From positions 3,910,240 through 3,974,239 of the forward strand of contig CM071570.1 of the NCBI GenBank assembly GCA_036426205.1: a stretch of DNA of 64,000 nucleotides, in the 5' to 3' direction. Every line of letters starts with the position of its first letter. Position 1 is the stretch's first letter. Position numbers and translations under genes: made by a program. The stretch comes from Ascaphus truei (Eukaryota > Chordata > Amphibia > Anura > Ascaphidae). The notes beneath the pieces were generated by a model. It was given only the letters and a program-made list of their open reading frames with translations. It did not search any database and was not told the DNA's origin. Shown piece by piece: positions 55,430 to 64,000 of this stretch.

Positions 55430-56106
55430 TTAATAATGGACAAATTATCTATTATCCATATCTGGATAATAGTTATTTTGCCCATTACTGTACTGTATGG
55501 GTTTGGGCGGAGGGGGGGGGCGTGTATTGATGTGTTTTTACATATTTATTTTAATATATATTTCTTTAATAGTGTAGAGGTGCAGGGGGTCTCCGGAGCT
55601 GAACCACGTTGGTTTTATGTCCGGGAACCCCCTGCTTCCCGAGATACAGGCCCCTTTATGGGGTGCCGGTATCCCTCTGCATTGAAATGTCCCGCGTCAC
55701 GTGACCGGGACATTTCCTTGCATAGGAGATACCGGCACCCCATAAAGAGGCCTGTATCTCGGGAAGCAGGGGGTTCCCGGACATAAAACCAATGTGGTTC
55801 AGCTCCGGAGACCCCCTGCACCTCTACACTATGAAAGAAATATATATTAAAATAAATATTTTTCGGGCGACATTTCAGATGGGAGAGGCGGCTCTCTCAG
55901 AGCCACTCTCTCTGCAGCAGAAATGAATCGCTGGTTTTTACCTTTTCAGAGGCTCGAAGCTCTCGCTGGCAGCAACTCGCCTGTTTTGGGCATTTTGCTA
56001 TCACTGGTATTCGAGCCTTTCTGAATACCGTGATAGCAACGCCCAAAAAACAGTCATTTTAAATTCCCTGGCGATTTTTTTTATGAACACTCTCTGAATA
56101 AGGCCC
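55430..56106. repeat. M1 module copy and Harbinger-type right end
   Basis: ACAAATTATCTATTATCC/GGATAATAGTTATTTTG (55,440-55,485) is another small palindrome. M1 spans 55,568-55,835: GGTGCAGGGGGTCTCCGGAG/CTCCGGAGACCCCCTGCACC, apex GCGTCACGTGACCGGGAC. The region 55,860-56,106 ends in CACTCTCTGAATAAGGCCC, resembling the inverted Harbinger MITE terminus. Confidence 0.7.
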
Positions 56107-57089
56107 TATTAGTGTGTTTCCAAATTTGGTATGAATGTCACTATGTGTATTTCAGGGTCCTGCTGTCGTTTGGTTCTAACCATGTTTTAACGTGTTATTA
56201 GTGACAACATTAATGATTTTCATATTATACATAGGGATATTCTGAGTGCTTATTATTGAGAATTCTATTTTCTCTTTCTTGTGTTACACACATTGAGATA
56301 TATATATTATATATATTTATATAGATATATACATATATATATTTAGGGAACAGAATGGCATCATCACGCAAGCGCATGACGGGCCGCATCGAGCGCTGAT
56401 TCATATTGCGGCCGGCTGACATTGGCCTAAACTCAAATACTGCACCATTGCTTTTAAGGAGCTTTTGGACTCATGCACCGGAGAACATCTACCAGCAGTT
56501 ACAAGTGAGAGTTGGACTGCAGGGTCCGGATGCTGAGTGACCAGAGTTGGCGGTGATATGTATCACACACTGCTTGATTTTAACCTACCCTTTTGAGTGG
56601 ATTTTCTACCCCACCCTCGTCCCTTTCCCAATAAATGTACTGTATTACGCTATTGGGCGTGCGCTCTCTCTTCTTTTTCTCCAATAGGTGTCATTTGGAT
56701 GTGGTTCATCCTATTTGAGAGCTACCGGAAATCCCCTCATACCAGCACTATTCCCTCAATTTAAGGACTTCCATTTAAGGATTGGTTTTTATATATTTTT
56801 TTCTTTCTGCTTGTATTTTGTATGTTTTTGAGGTGTTGTCTGAAATTGTAGTTCACCAAATAGGAGCACTTAATATATGTTATATATATATTTTTTTATT
56901 GTACACACTTTTAATTTTTAGTAATTTTATCTATATATAAAGAAATATTTTATTTATTTTATTTATTTTTCACAGAAATTCAACACATAAATTCAACACA
57001 TAAATTTGGCGCTGCTTTATATCCCCTCTTTTTTTATTTTATAAATAAATATATATATTTTTTATTTTTTTGCATGTTTTTGAATAGCA
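56107..57089. other. A/T-rich intergenic stretch, no gene seen
   Basis: (TA)-rich runs around 56,290-56,345 and 56,875-57,070; an AATAAATGTA word at 56,631. No coding motif. Confidence 0.45.
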
Positions 57090-57099
57090 CTGCTAGTTA

Positions 57100-57296
57100 T
57101 ACGTAGCGCTTTACAGAGACATTGTCCCTGCCCCGTGGAGCTTACAATCTATATTTTTGGTGCATGAGGCACAGGGAGATAAAGTGACTTGCCCAAGGTC
57201 ACATGGAGCCGACAGTGGGAATTGAACCAGGCTCCCCTGCTTCAAACTCTCAGTGCCAGTCAGTGTCTTTTACTCACTGAACCACTCCCTCTCCCA
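57100..57296 (+). repeat. MIR/CORE-SINE-like element
   Basis: GAGGCACAGGGAGATAAAGT followed by GACTTGCCCAAGGTCACATG and GGGAATTGAACCAGGCTCCC is the conserved MIR 3' half order. The upstream TAGCGCTTTACAGAG and CCCTGCCCCGTGGAGCTTAC words are shared with 50,045-50,208. Confidence 0.75.
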
Positions 57297-57449
57297 ATGA
57301 TAATAGCAGGCACATCAATGGCTTCAATAAGGCAGGTGCTTGTTCTATAGAAATTAATAGCAAAACAACTGTCCCACTAGGAGACAAGAACAGCACTCAA
57401 GTTATGATGCAAAAAAATTGTATTGAAAAAACAACAGGCACAAACAAAT

Positions 57450-57485
57450 CTGAAGTTTCGGTCCTGCATAGAACCTTCCTCAGGG
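57450..57485 (-). ncRNA. Hammerhead-like motif in the PLE 3' region
   Basis: Minus strand CCTGAGGAAGGTTC...GGACCGAAACTTCAG: core CTGAGGA, stem II GGTTC/GGACC with imperfect pairing, GAAAC, and a short stem III AC/TT-type that differs from the GCGTA class. Confidence 0.45.
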
Positions 57486-58235
57486 GCGTGCTAGAGAACA
57501 CTGCCCAAGGAAAACATATGTACCCTCCACCAAACTGTGCAAGCAATTGAGAACAGCTGTTTGTAATTAAAAAGGAGATACTGCAGACACCTGGGAGCTC
57601 CGTCATAACTGCGCATCAGTCAGGCTTCACTGCTGTTCTGTTTACATCCGGCTGTCAGCTGCCATTCACATCGCGCATGCGCGTCCACGGGCAGAGCCAG
57701 TGAACACACCAGACCTCTATGGCGTCCCCTGTTGCCATGGCGACGGTACCGAAGCATCTTTAACCAAGAATGTGAAGGCAGGAGCAGACTGCAGCAGAGA
57801 GCAGGAGCACAGAACTGTGCGAATCCGATGACGTCACCTCACCACTCGTTCAGATCCCTATAACATACATAGAAGTGCATAATTAAAAACATGTTGAAGG
57901 TTTAAAAATATATTCCAGATGCGTGGTAATAATTGATTAACTGCAACAAAATCAATCTCAAGTGCATATAAATGATCTATCATTACTCAGCAAAGCTACC
58001 GCAATCAAGTCAAAAATCACAGTGACTACTGTTGAGCAAAGGGAAAGAGAGAAAAAAAAGGGAGGGGAAATAAAAAGTTAAAAAAGGAAAAGGAAGACAT
58101 GATAAAAGAAAGAAAAAAAAGGAAAAAGAAAAACAGGACAGAGCCAACCGGGCTGAGAGACCAGGGAATGAAAACAAAGAGAGGGGAATGTCAAAGGGAT
58201 CGTAAGCATAAACTACTGTAAATACTCCACTGATA

Positions 58236-59283
58236 TTATAAAAAATACCCCAACTTAAAGTCCTCATTTAACCCTCTGAGCGCCATAGTGTCTAATTCAT
58301 AAATGAGTTTCATCTCCAATTGTAGGAGCAGTTTCCCTCTTTCACCCCCCCTAGTGGGGATATGTGCTTGCAAGATAGGCATACACCGCAGGGTTGCGAG
58401 ACTGTGTTTAAAGTTTTTGAAGTGCCTCGCAACCGGTTGTAATTTATAGTCTTCAAGTCCTGTGCTGTCGGCCAGAGCTTTCCTAATATCTGATCTATGG
58501 AGGCAGATACGCTCCTTTAGCATTTGCGTTGTCTTCCCGACATAGTATAGTCCACACGGGCAGCGGACAAAATAAACAACGAATCTGCTTTCACAGTTCA
58601 TGTAGTCCCGGAATTTTCGTACTTTACCGCTGTGGGGATGCGTGTACTGCTTGCCAAGAATGAGGTATTGGCAGTTGGTACACCCATGACATTTAAACAC
58701 TCCCGATTGTCTACTCAGCCAATTGGTGGGTCTGCCATATTTCTCCACCGGATCTGCCTGGGTTAATGAATCACCTATATTCCGCCCCCTTCTATAGCAA
58801 AATAGTGGAGGACGAACAAAGTTCTTGCCTATCGTGGCAACAACCTTGCTGGAACTATAGGTCAATGTGAACCGAATGGTCGATGCGATCTGGTTCAGAT
58901 AATCTAGAAACATCAGCAGCTCTCCCTCAGTGCCGTTCCACAGCAGGAAGACGTCATCAATGTAGAGCATGTATTCAACAATGTGTTGTGACAGAGGTGC
59001 GTCATTGAGGATATGTGTTTGTTCATATTGATGCATGAACAAGTTCGCGTATAATGGGACCATATTGGAACCCATAGCTGTGCCCATCAACTGGAGACAG
59101 AACTTGTCCTCGAATTTAAAGTAATTCTGGCATAATACTATGTTCATCAGGAGTAATAAAAACTCAGTTGGTGGTCCAGACCGGTCTCGGTGTCTCTGTA
59201 GCTGTTCCGCCGCAGCTTCCAAGCCTTCTGTGTTTGTTATGTTTGTATAGAGACTCGTAATGTCCATTGTTACTGTAGACGGA
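58236..59283 (-). pseudogene. PLE reverse transcriptase and GIY-YIG endonuclease, internally deleted
   Basis: A continuous frame holds TMDITSLYTNI (first catalytic Asp), MGTAMGSNMVPLYANLFM, LYIDDVFLLW (YIDD), then after only about 45 residues FVRPPLFCYRRGRN, a CHGCTNC cluster and the GIY-YIG core FVVYFVRCPCGLYYVGKTTQ with ERICLHRSD. Compared with 11,498-12,889, roughly 150 or more residues between YIDD and the linker are missing. Coding begins at MDI; the codons upstream in the same frame come from the inserted LTR. Confidence 0.9.
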
Positions 59284-60359
59284 CGTTCACAGAGGTACAC
59301 AATTGGGAGATGTTTATAAGGTGAAATTATAATAAGGCTTTATTGTGCCTTTTCCTTTTTATCAGGAAATCATCCAAACACAGGGGGGGGGGGGAAACAA
59401 AGCTTCACCTATTCCTTTTAAAGGGCTGACTCACTTCTTGAACCCTGACTATGGCTAGAAGGCAAAATCCCTATTTCAATGACCGTATTACACTTTGTGA
59501 TAGGCAATTAAAGGTTTACCTGCTTCAGCAGTCTCTTGGGATTGGGGAAAAGAGTCCATCTGTGGTTTTTGTAAGTTTCAGTGCAGTGTAAGTTTCAGTG
59601 GTGTGTATCACGTTAACTCTGTCTCTGCTGCATCAGAGGTTTTTTTTTTTTTTCAAGTTGTTTAGACTGTTTGTAGGCAAAAATCATAACAAAAAAAATT
59701 CACATAAAAATCTCTGGTCCTTTTTAACTTCAAAGACACCTCTTGTCCCACCTCAGACACCATATGTAGACGGACGTTCACAGAGATACACAATTGGGAG
59801 ACGTTTATAAGGTGAAATTATAATAAGGCTTTATTGTGCCTTTTCCTTTTTATCAGGAAATCATCCAAACACAGGGGGGGTGAAACAAAGCTTCTATTCA
59901 CTTGGGAGTATTTCTAGTGAAACACTATTCAATTAATTCACATCTCCCTTAGTCAAGCATTTCTCCAAGCTCCCAAACACATAGCATGAATTAAGCAGAT
60001 ATAGAAAGTCTTGCAAATAAAAGTCTTATCTGTTCCTTGTGGTTTGGAGGGAAAATCTTCTCTGCTCTCCTGGAACCGCACCCGTGCGTGCACAGAAAAT
60101 ATCAGCATCCAGGTTTAGAAGTCTTATTTGGTGTCTTGCAATCAGCTCTGCTATGTGGCTGGCAGAGCTCAAGACATGTGGTGTCTCCAAAGGTCAGCTC
60201 ACAGTCAGAGCTAAGGAGTCCTCCCCTGTCTCAATCAGACAGGCTTTTGTAAGCAATCTAAATCAGGCAGGTGGTGTTTAGTAATTAACTACCAGCAGTT
60301 AACCACCACACTGCTAGATTAAAGGCACATTACTGAACAGGGATAAGTCCCCTGTTACA
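59274..60359 (-). mobile_element. LTR retrotransposon remnant with tRNA-Leu primer site
   Basis: The minus-strand order is: LTR 60,359-59,765 (TGTAACAGGGG...CCGTCTACA), primer site, about 340 bp of internal remnant, and the last about 130 bp of a second LTR (59,403-59,274). Flanks GTTAC (59,269-59,273) and TTTAC (60,360-60,364) are a 5-bp duplication with one change. No gag or pol is left. It cuts the PLE just before its first catalytic motif. Confidence 0.85.
59747..59762 (-). promoter_or_regulatory. Primer binding site, tRNA-Leu type
   Basis: TGGTGTCTGAGGTGGG lies two bases after the LTR end on the minus strand. It differs at two positions from TGGTGTCAGAAGTGGG, the complement of a eukaryotic tRNA-Leu 3' end. 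Confidence 0.7.
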
Positions 60360-60542
60360 TTTACCAAGTAAACTTCACCTTGTTTCACAGATACTTTCGC
60401 CAATCTGTTAATGAAGTCTGTGGTATCTCGTATGTAGCTAGGCATTTTCATTACTAGAGGTTGCAGGAAAAAATCCAGATATTGTGATAGGGGTGACCAA
60501 TCGACTCCCTCGCTGATATAATCGGTCTCCCGGGAGGTAGGG

Positions 60543-60932
60543 TCAATGACTTATGAATCTTGGGTAAGATGTAGAGGACCGGGATAATTGGTAAGGTTGT
60601 GTTAAAAAATTTCCAATCTCATCTGTGATCCATAAATTGTTTACACCCATTTGAATCACTGCATCGATCTCTCGTTTATAAACGACTGTAGGGTCTCCAT
60701 TCAATGATTTGTAGTGATGAGTGATGTTCAATTGTCGCAAGACCTTTGTGCGGTTTTGACTGTAATTCATAATTGCAGTACCGCCACCCTTATCAGCAGC
60801 TCGGATGATTATATCCTTATTATCACATAGGGCCTTAAGTGCCCGTTGTTCCTCTGCCATGAAGTTAGTAAAACTCCTCTTGTAGCTACTCACTCGCTTC
60901 TTAGTGTCTGTTTCCACCAGACTGATGAACAT
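60543..60932 (-). pseudogene. PLE reverse transcriptase entry segment
   Basis: IIIRAADKGGGTAIMNYSQ, then LRQLNITHHYKSLNGDPT is the conserved PLE RT N-terminal block, followed by a stretch leading to the LPK.IHK-type motif in a shifted frame (near 60,560). It lies upstream of the inserted LTR. Confidence 0.85.
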
Positions 60933-60941
60933 TGAAATATT

Positions 60942-62105
60942 CTAATTGTGTACCTGTGGATCAAAGGTGCTTGATTGATGGAATTGTCGCATGGTGGGTT
61001 CCTCATGATCGACTCCTTGTATAGTGCTGGTACTTCTCCCAAAGAATTCTTTTAATCGTAATCTTCTATTTAATTTATATAAATCAACCTCCCAGTCAAA
61101 GGGATTCATGGTATGTGTTGGAATTAACAACAAACACTCAAGACACTCCTCTCTGCTTCAGACAAAAGATGTGTAGAGATATTGAAGATCATCTCCTCTG
61201 CGGGCGCCCACTCTGTGCTCCTCTTGTTTTGGAGTCCCTTGGTAGGAATCTTGTTCCCCGCACCACCTCTCCGGATTGGTCGCCACCGACGTGGTCTGGT
61301 AATGGTGGCTTTGGGTGGGGTAGCGTGCCTTGTCCTAAAAAAGGCACCGTAGACGTGGCTTCTGGACCATCTGAGTGGTCCATATCACTGGTATTGTAAG
61401 CACTACCAGTGTTAGCTGCCTGTCTAGATTTAGAGTAATTACTCCTCGTTCCTGTTTTCCCTTGAGGTGGCTCACCAATGCCCAGCAGCCAGTTCTAGAT
61501 ACGGCGTTCCTTATAGTCAGAGGCCACTTGCCTCAACTTATCCCTCTTATATTTGATCAGGCTTTCTCTGTATGCGTCAACAGTCACCTGTAGTTTATCC
61601 ACCCAGTTAGTATCCACATCAGAGGCTAATGTCTGTTCATGTTTGGTTTCAAAAACCACAATCTCACTCTTGATCTTAGTGAGCTCCTTAGTAGCTTGCT
61701 CTATGACTAGGATCATCAAATCAAATGAGCACTTGTTGAAAATGCAGATCCACCATTTACAAAAGTCAGGATCACTGTGACCAATCGTGGGCTGATTTTT
61801 TATTCTGAAGCCCCTAGGCTTTATTTATTTATTATTCGATGATAATACGACAAAGTCGCTCCATATAAATAGTAATCAACCTCTTTCTTCTTTAATTTCA
61901 AGAGGTCGTTATACACATCAAGGGCCTTCTCTGGCCCGAAAATATCCTCAACAGGATCCGTGTATCTAATGTTGGTGATCTCAGCTTCGCTATAGCTCAA
62001 AGTGTCTGATATTGAGGAAAATATACCGGCAACATCTGGAAAATTTTCCAAGGCACAATATCTCTGAGAAAAAAAGATATATATCAAATATTGGAGTACA
62101 CACAA
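60942..62105 (-). pseudogene. PLE N-terminal region, fragmented
   Basis: Three open pieces (62,105-61,821, 61,719-61,495 and 61,133-60,942) in changed frames: charged, coiled-coil-like text (EQATKELTKIKSEIVVFETK), a Pro/Gly-rich linker (61,383-61,189), and NPFDWEVDLYKLNRRLRLKE, typical of PLE leaders. No enzymatic motif is expected here. Confidence 0.6.
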
Positions 62106-62778
62106 CTAACACTGCTGCAGCCAGAGAGCAGTGGGTAAAATGGCCGAGTGCTCCGCTCATACAGTGTATGAATATATATATATATATTATGTGAGAAAAA
62201 GAAGTGATCCCGCATCCATGAGACAAATAATGGCAACTATACAACCGACAAGGTCAATTTAGATGTAGTCATCTGTCGGTGGTGCTACAAGGGCATGAAT
62301 TATTGCAAAAAAGAGCCCCAATAAAAGCACTCTAGTATGCCTGACAATACAAAATTAATAATCGTCATTTCATTATCCGTATTGATATTAATATTACTCA
62401 CTTCGTTTTTTGTGTGACGAATTTTCGTCCCCTTAACTCTCTTTGTTCCCCACTCTTACGCAGGGAGTCCAGGTGGATCGTCCAAATGGACTCAATGAGG
62501 TGACAGCTTTGGCACAGTCGCACCCTCATGACGTCATGCGCATGTGCAGTACCCCGTTAGTGACATTAAATTGCCAGCACTGCCCTCTTATGGGTTGGAG
62601 CTTAGGATATATATCCCTACTATTGGCCTTTGGCTCATGATGCCTCCATGACACAGCATGTTTATGCATTGATACACTCCCTACTCCATGTGTTACTTAT
62701 TAAACACTACAGGTGTCTACAATCACTAGCCTAATTAAATCCCTTTTTAAGGTGCATGTTACACTGCCCACTGTACCA

Positions 62779-62814
62779 CTCCCAGTAGAAGGCTAAGGCC
62801 GAAACGCGTAGGAG
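62779..62814 (+). ncRNA. Degenerate hammerhead motif in the pseudo-LTR
   Basis: Stem I CTCC (62,779-62,782) with GGAG (62,811-62,814); core strand CAGTAGA (canonical CTGANGA); stem II GGC/GCC; then GAAACGCGTA. The altered core predicts weak or no activity. Confidence 0.5.
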
Positions 62815-63563
62815 CATGTCCAGTTGGCAGGATCCCCTGTTTTGTCCCCTCTCTAGGACATATTCATTTGCTGTGAGCTTTGCTCCTTGATCACCCCCAA
62901 GACTGTGCTGAGTACCTGACATGAGGTGAAGTATTACTTATCTGCTGCTACAGACTAAGGTGTGCTCTATTTGACTATTCATGTGTTTTTTCACAGTGAG
63001 TCTGCTGATATTGTGATGCTTTACACTTGTCCCCAGATCTAGGGAGACTGCAGCATTTTGCTATTTAGTGTATCAGCCACCTTATTTAGCCACCGTATTG
63101 TGTCTGTCAGTAGCTATACTATATGCACCCTGTCAGGTACTTTTCAGCATTCATATGTCTATTTAGACTTCTGTATTGTCTTTCAGGGTAACTCCCTGAT
63201 CAGAGGTTAAATCAAGTCTGCACTTTTCAGGGGATCCATGCCTTGTTTTAAATTTTCTGTGCTTTAATTTTACTTTATGTTCTGTGACATTTTTCAATAA
63301 ACATTGTGGTTTTGTATTGTCAGGCATACTAGAGTGCTTTTATTGGGGCTCTTTTTTCTTTTTTGCAATAATTCATGCCCTTGTAGCACCACCGGCAGAT
63401 GACTACATCTAAATTGACCTTGTCGGTTGTATAGTTGCCATATTTGTCTCATGGATGCGGGGTCACTTCTTTTTCTCACATATTACTTATTATACTAACT
63501 TGGTTAGTTTCTAGACCCCAGCTCCTGTGACTGTTCTTGTTATTGTTACAGAACATAATTTTA

Positions 63564-64000
63564 ATGGGTTTTGTGGCTAGTGAGGAGCGCCGTCGTGCTT
63601 ATGCAAACGAGGCATTTAATATCAATACATCTGATATTTTGCAAAATCTACCTTCACAAACAATAGGGAGTGGTGATAAAATTAAAGCCCTGAAACAGCT
63701 ATCCAAAAAAAGACTGCGGTCCTGGTGGAACAAAACTGCCTTAGAAAAATATCTGCTTTATCAGTTCATACCAAGGGGGTTAAGAGTGCAATCCTTTCCC
63801 TCATTTGAATTTACGGACATTTCACTAAAAAATAAATGGGAAGAAAGCTTAAATACCTGCTCCTTCGCATTGTTAAAAATACTCATAGAACATGATCAAG
63901 CAAGAGTAAGAGAGTTAACTGTGGAAATTGAAGCTATTGAGAAAGACTTGACTGAGGCAGAGACTATCCAGTCCAAACGTATTGAAAAAGATCTTGATAA
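63564..64000 (+). CDS. PLE ORF N-terminus (partial, open at the window edge)
   Basis: A frame open from ATG 63,564 to the last base (145 codons). It encodes the PLE leader: LRSWWNKTALEKYLLYQFIP, RGLRVQSFPSFEF, SLKNKWEESLNTC..ALLKILIEH and a Glu/Lys-rich coiled coil at the end. This W-x-N...IPRGLR...P pattern precedes RT in GIY-YIG PLEs. An acceptor-like TTGTTACAG/AACAT lies 12 bases before the ATG. No stop or frameshift is seen, so the copy may be young. RT and endonuclease would lie beyond the window. Confidence 0.8.
   Translation, partial: MGFVASEERRRAYANEAFNINTSDILQNLPSQTIGSGDKIKALKQLSKKRLRSWWNKTALEKYLLYQFIPRGLRVQSFPSFEFTDISLKNKWEESLNTCSFALLKILIEHDQARVRELTVEIEAIEKDLTEAETIQSKRIEKDLD

Larger units (their letters stand above)
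57400..62110 (-). mobile_element. Penelope-like element, near full length, interrupted
   Basis: Reading leftwards: N-terminal region (62,105-61,495), linker and RT entry (61,133-60,543), an LTR element inserted at 59,274-60,359, RT plus GIY-YIG (59,283-58,236), then a 3' untranslated region with a hammerhead-like motif (57,450-57,485). Frame changes, stops and a deletion of the RT thumb region make it dead. I could not define its target duplications. Confidence 0.85.
62193..64000 (+). mobile_element. Penelope-like element, 5' part, running off the window
   Basis: 62,195-62,362 is an inverted copy of 63,305-63,478 (GAAAAAGAAGTGATCCCGCA, GACAAGGTCAATTTAGATGT and complements). Between them is the pseudo-LTR with a hammerhead motif and an AATAAA word (63,296). 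The ORF begins at 63,564. Such an inverted 5' piece also occurs in the PLE at 11.3 kb. Confidence 0.8.

Noticed and set aside
59284..59300. MYLCERPSTV as the N-terminus of the PLE RT at 59.3 kb
   Set aside because: Those codons are the end of the inserted LTR and its target duplication; PLE homology starts at MDITSLY.

Overview
This window is vertebrate, non-coding-rich, repeat-dominated DNA, most likely from an amphibian (probably a frog). The evidence is a type-2 vomeronasal/pheromone receptor (V2R) exon with good splice sites, CR1- and L1-type LINEs, several families of Penelope-like elements (PLEs) with GIY-YIG endonucleases and hammerhead-ribozyme-like motifs, Ty3/gypsy elements, PIF/Harbinger transposons and abundant palindromic non-autonomous elements. 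The species call is inference; no marker gene names it. There are no bacterial features, and I saw no rRNA or tRNA gene.

Layout. 1-7.5 kb: an inverted-repeat (fold-back) element split by a solo LTR, a PLE terminal remnant, and duplicated LTR-like blocks. 8.1-10.1 kb: two minus-strand CR1 fragments. 10.8-15.2 kb: a direct-repeat-bounded block holding a PLE (exact 14-bp target duplication), followed by the most gene-like ORF here, a short divergent forkhead-domain protein on the minus strand. 17.4-21.2 kb: a broken gypsy element (gag, candidate -1 frameshift site, protease, reverse transcriptase) with a PLE-type insertion between gag and pol. 22.3-25.4 kb: a head-to-head PLE palindrome with a 13-bp target duplication and a Harbinger MITE inside. 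27.2-31.8 kb: a 4.7-kb terminal-inverted-repeat element packed with palindromic modules and satellites. 33.1-34.4 kb: a decayed Harbinger transposase gene. 36.06-36.35 kb: one V2R exon. 41.2-45.5 kb: a minus-strand LINE interrupted by an LTR that itself carries a small DNA transposon. 48.2-56.1 kb: Harbinger-type non-autonomous elements built of palindromes, including a 2.4-kb palindrome centred near 54,040. 57.4-62.1 kb: a minus-strand PLE interrupted by an LTR element with a tRNA-Leu-type primer site. 62.2-64.0 kb: the 5' end of another PLE whose ORF runs off the window.

Nested insertions can be ordered: the PLE at 22.3 kb cut a palindromic module and was then hit by a MITE; the LTR at 42.2 kb cut the LINE and was then hit by a small TA-flanked transposon. 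Candidate host coding sequence is limited to the V2R exon and, possibly, the forkhead ORF. The most unusual material is the forkhead ORF, the ribozyme-bearing PLE ends, and the palindrome-built element families whose apices carry CACGTG or TGACGTCA.
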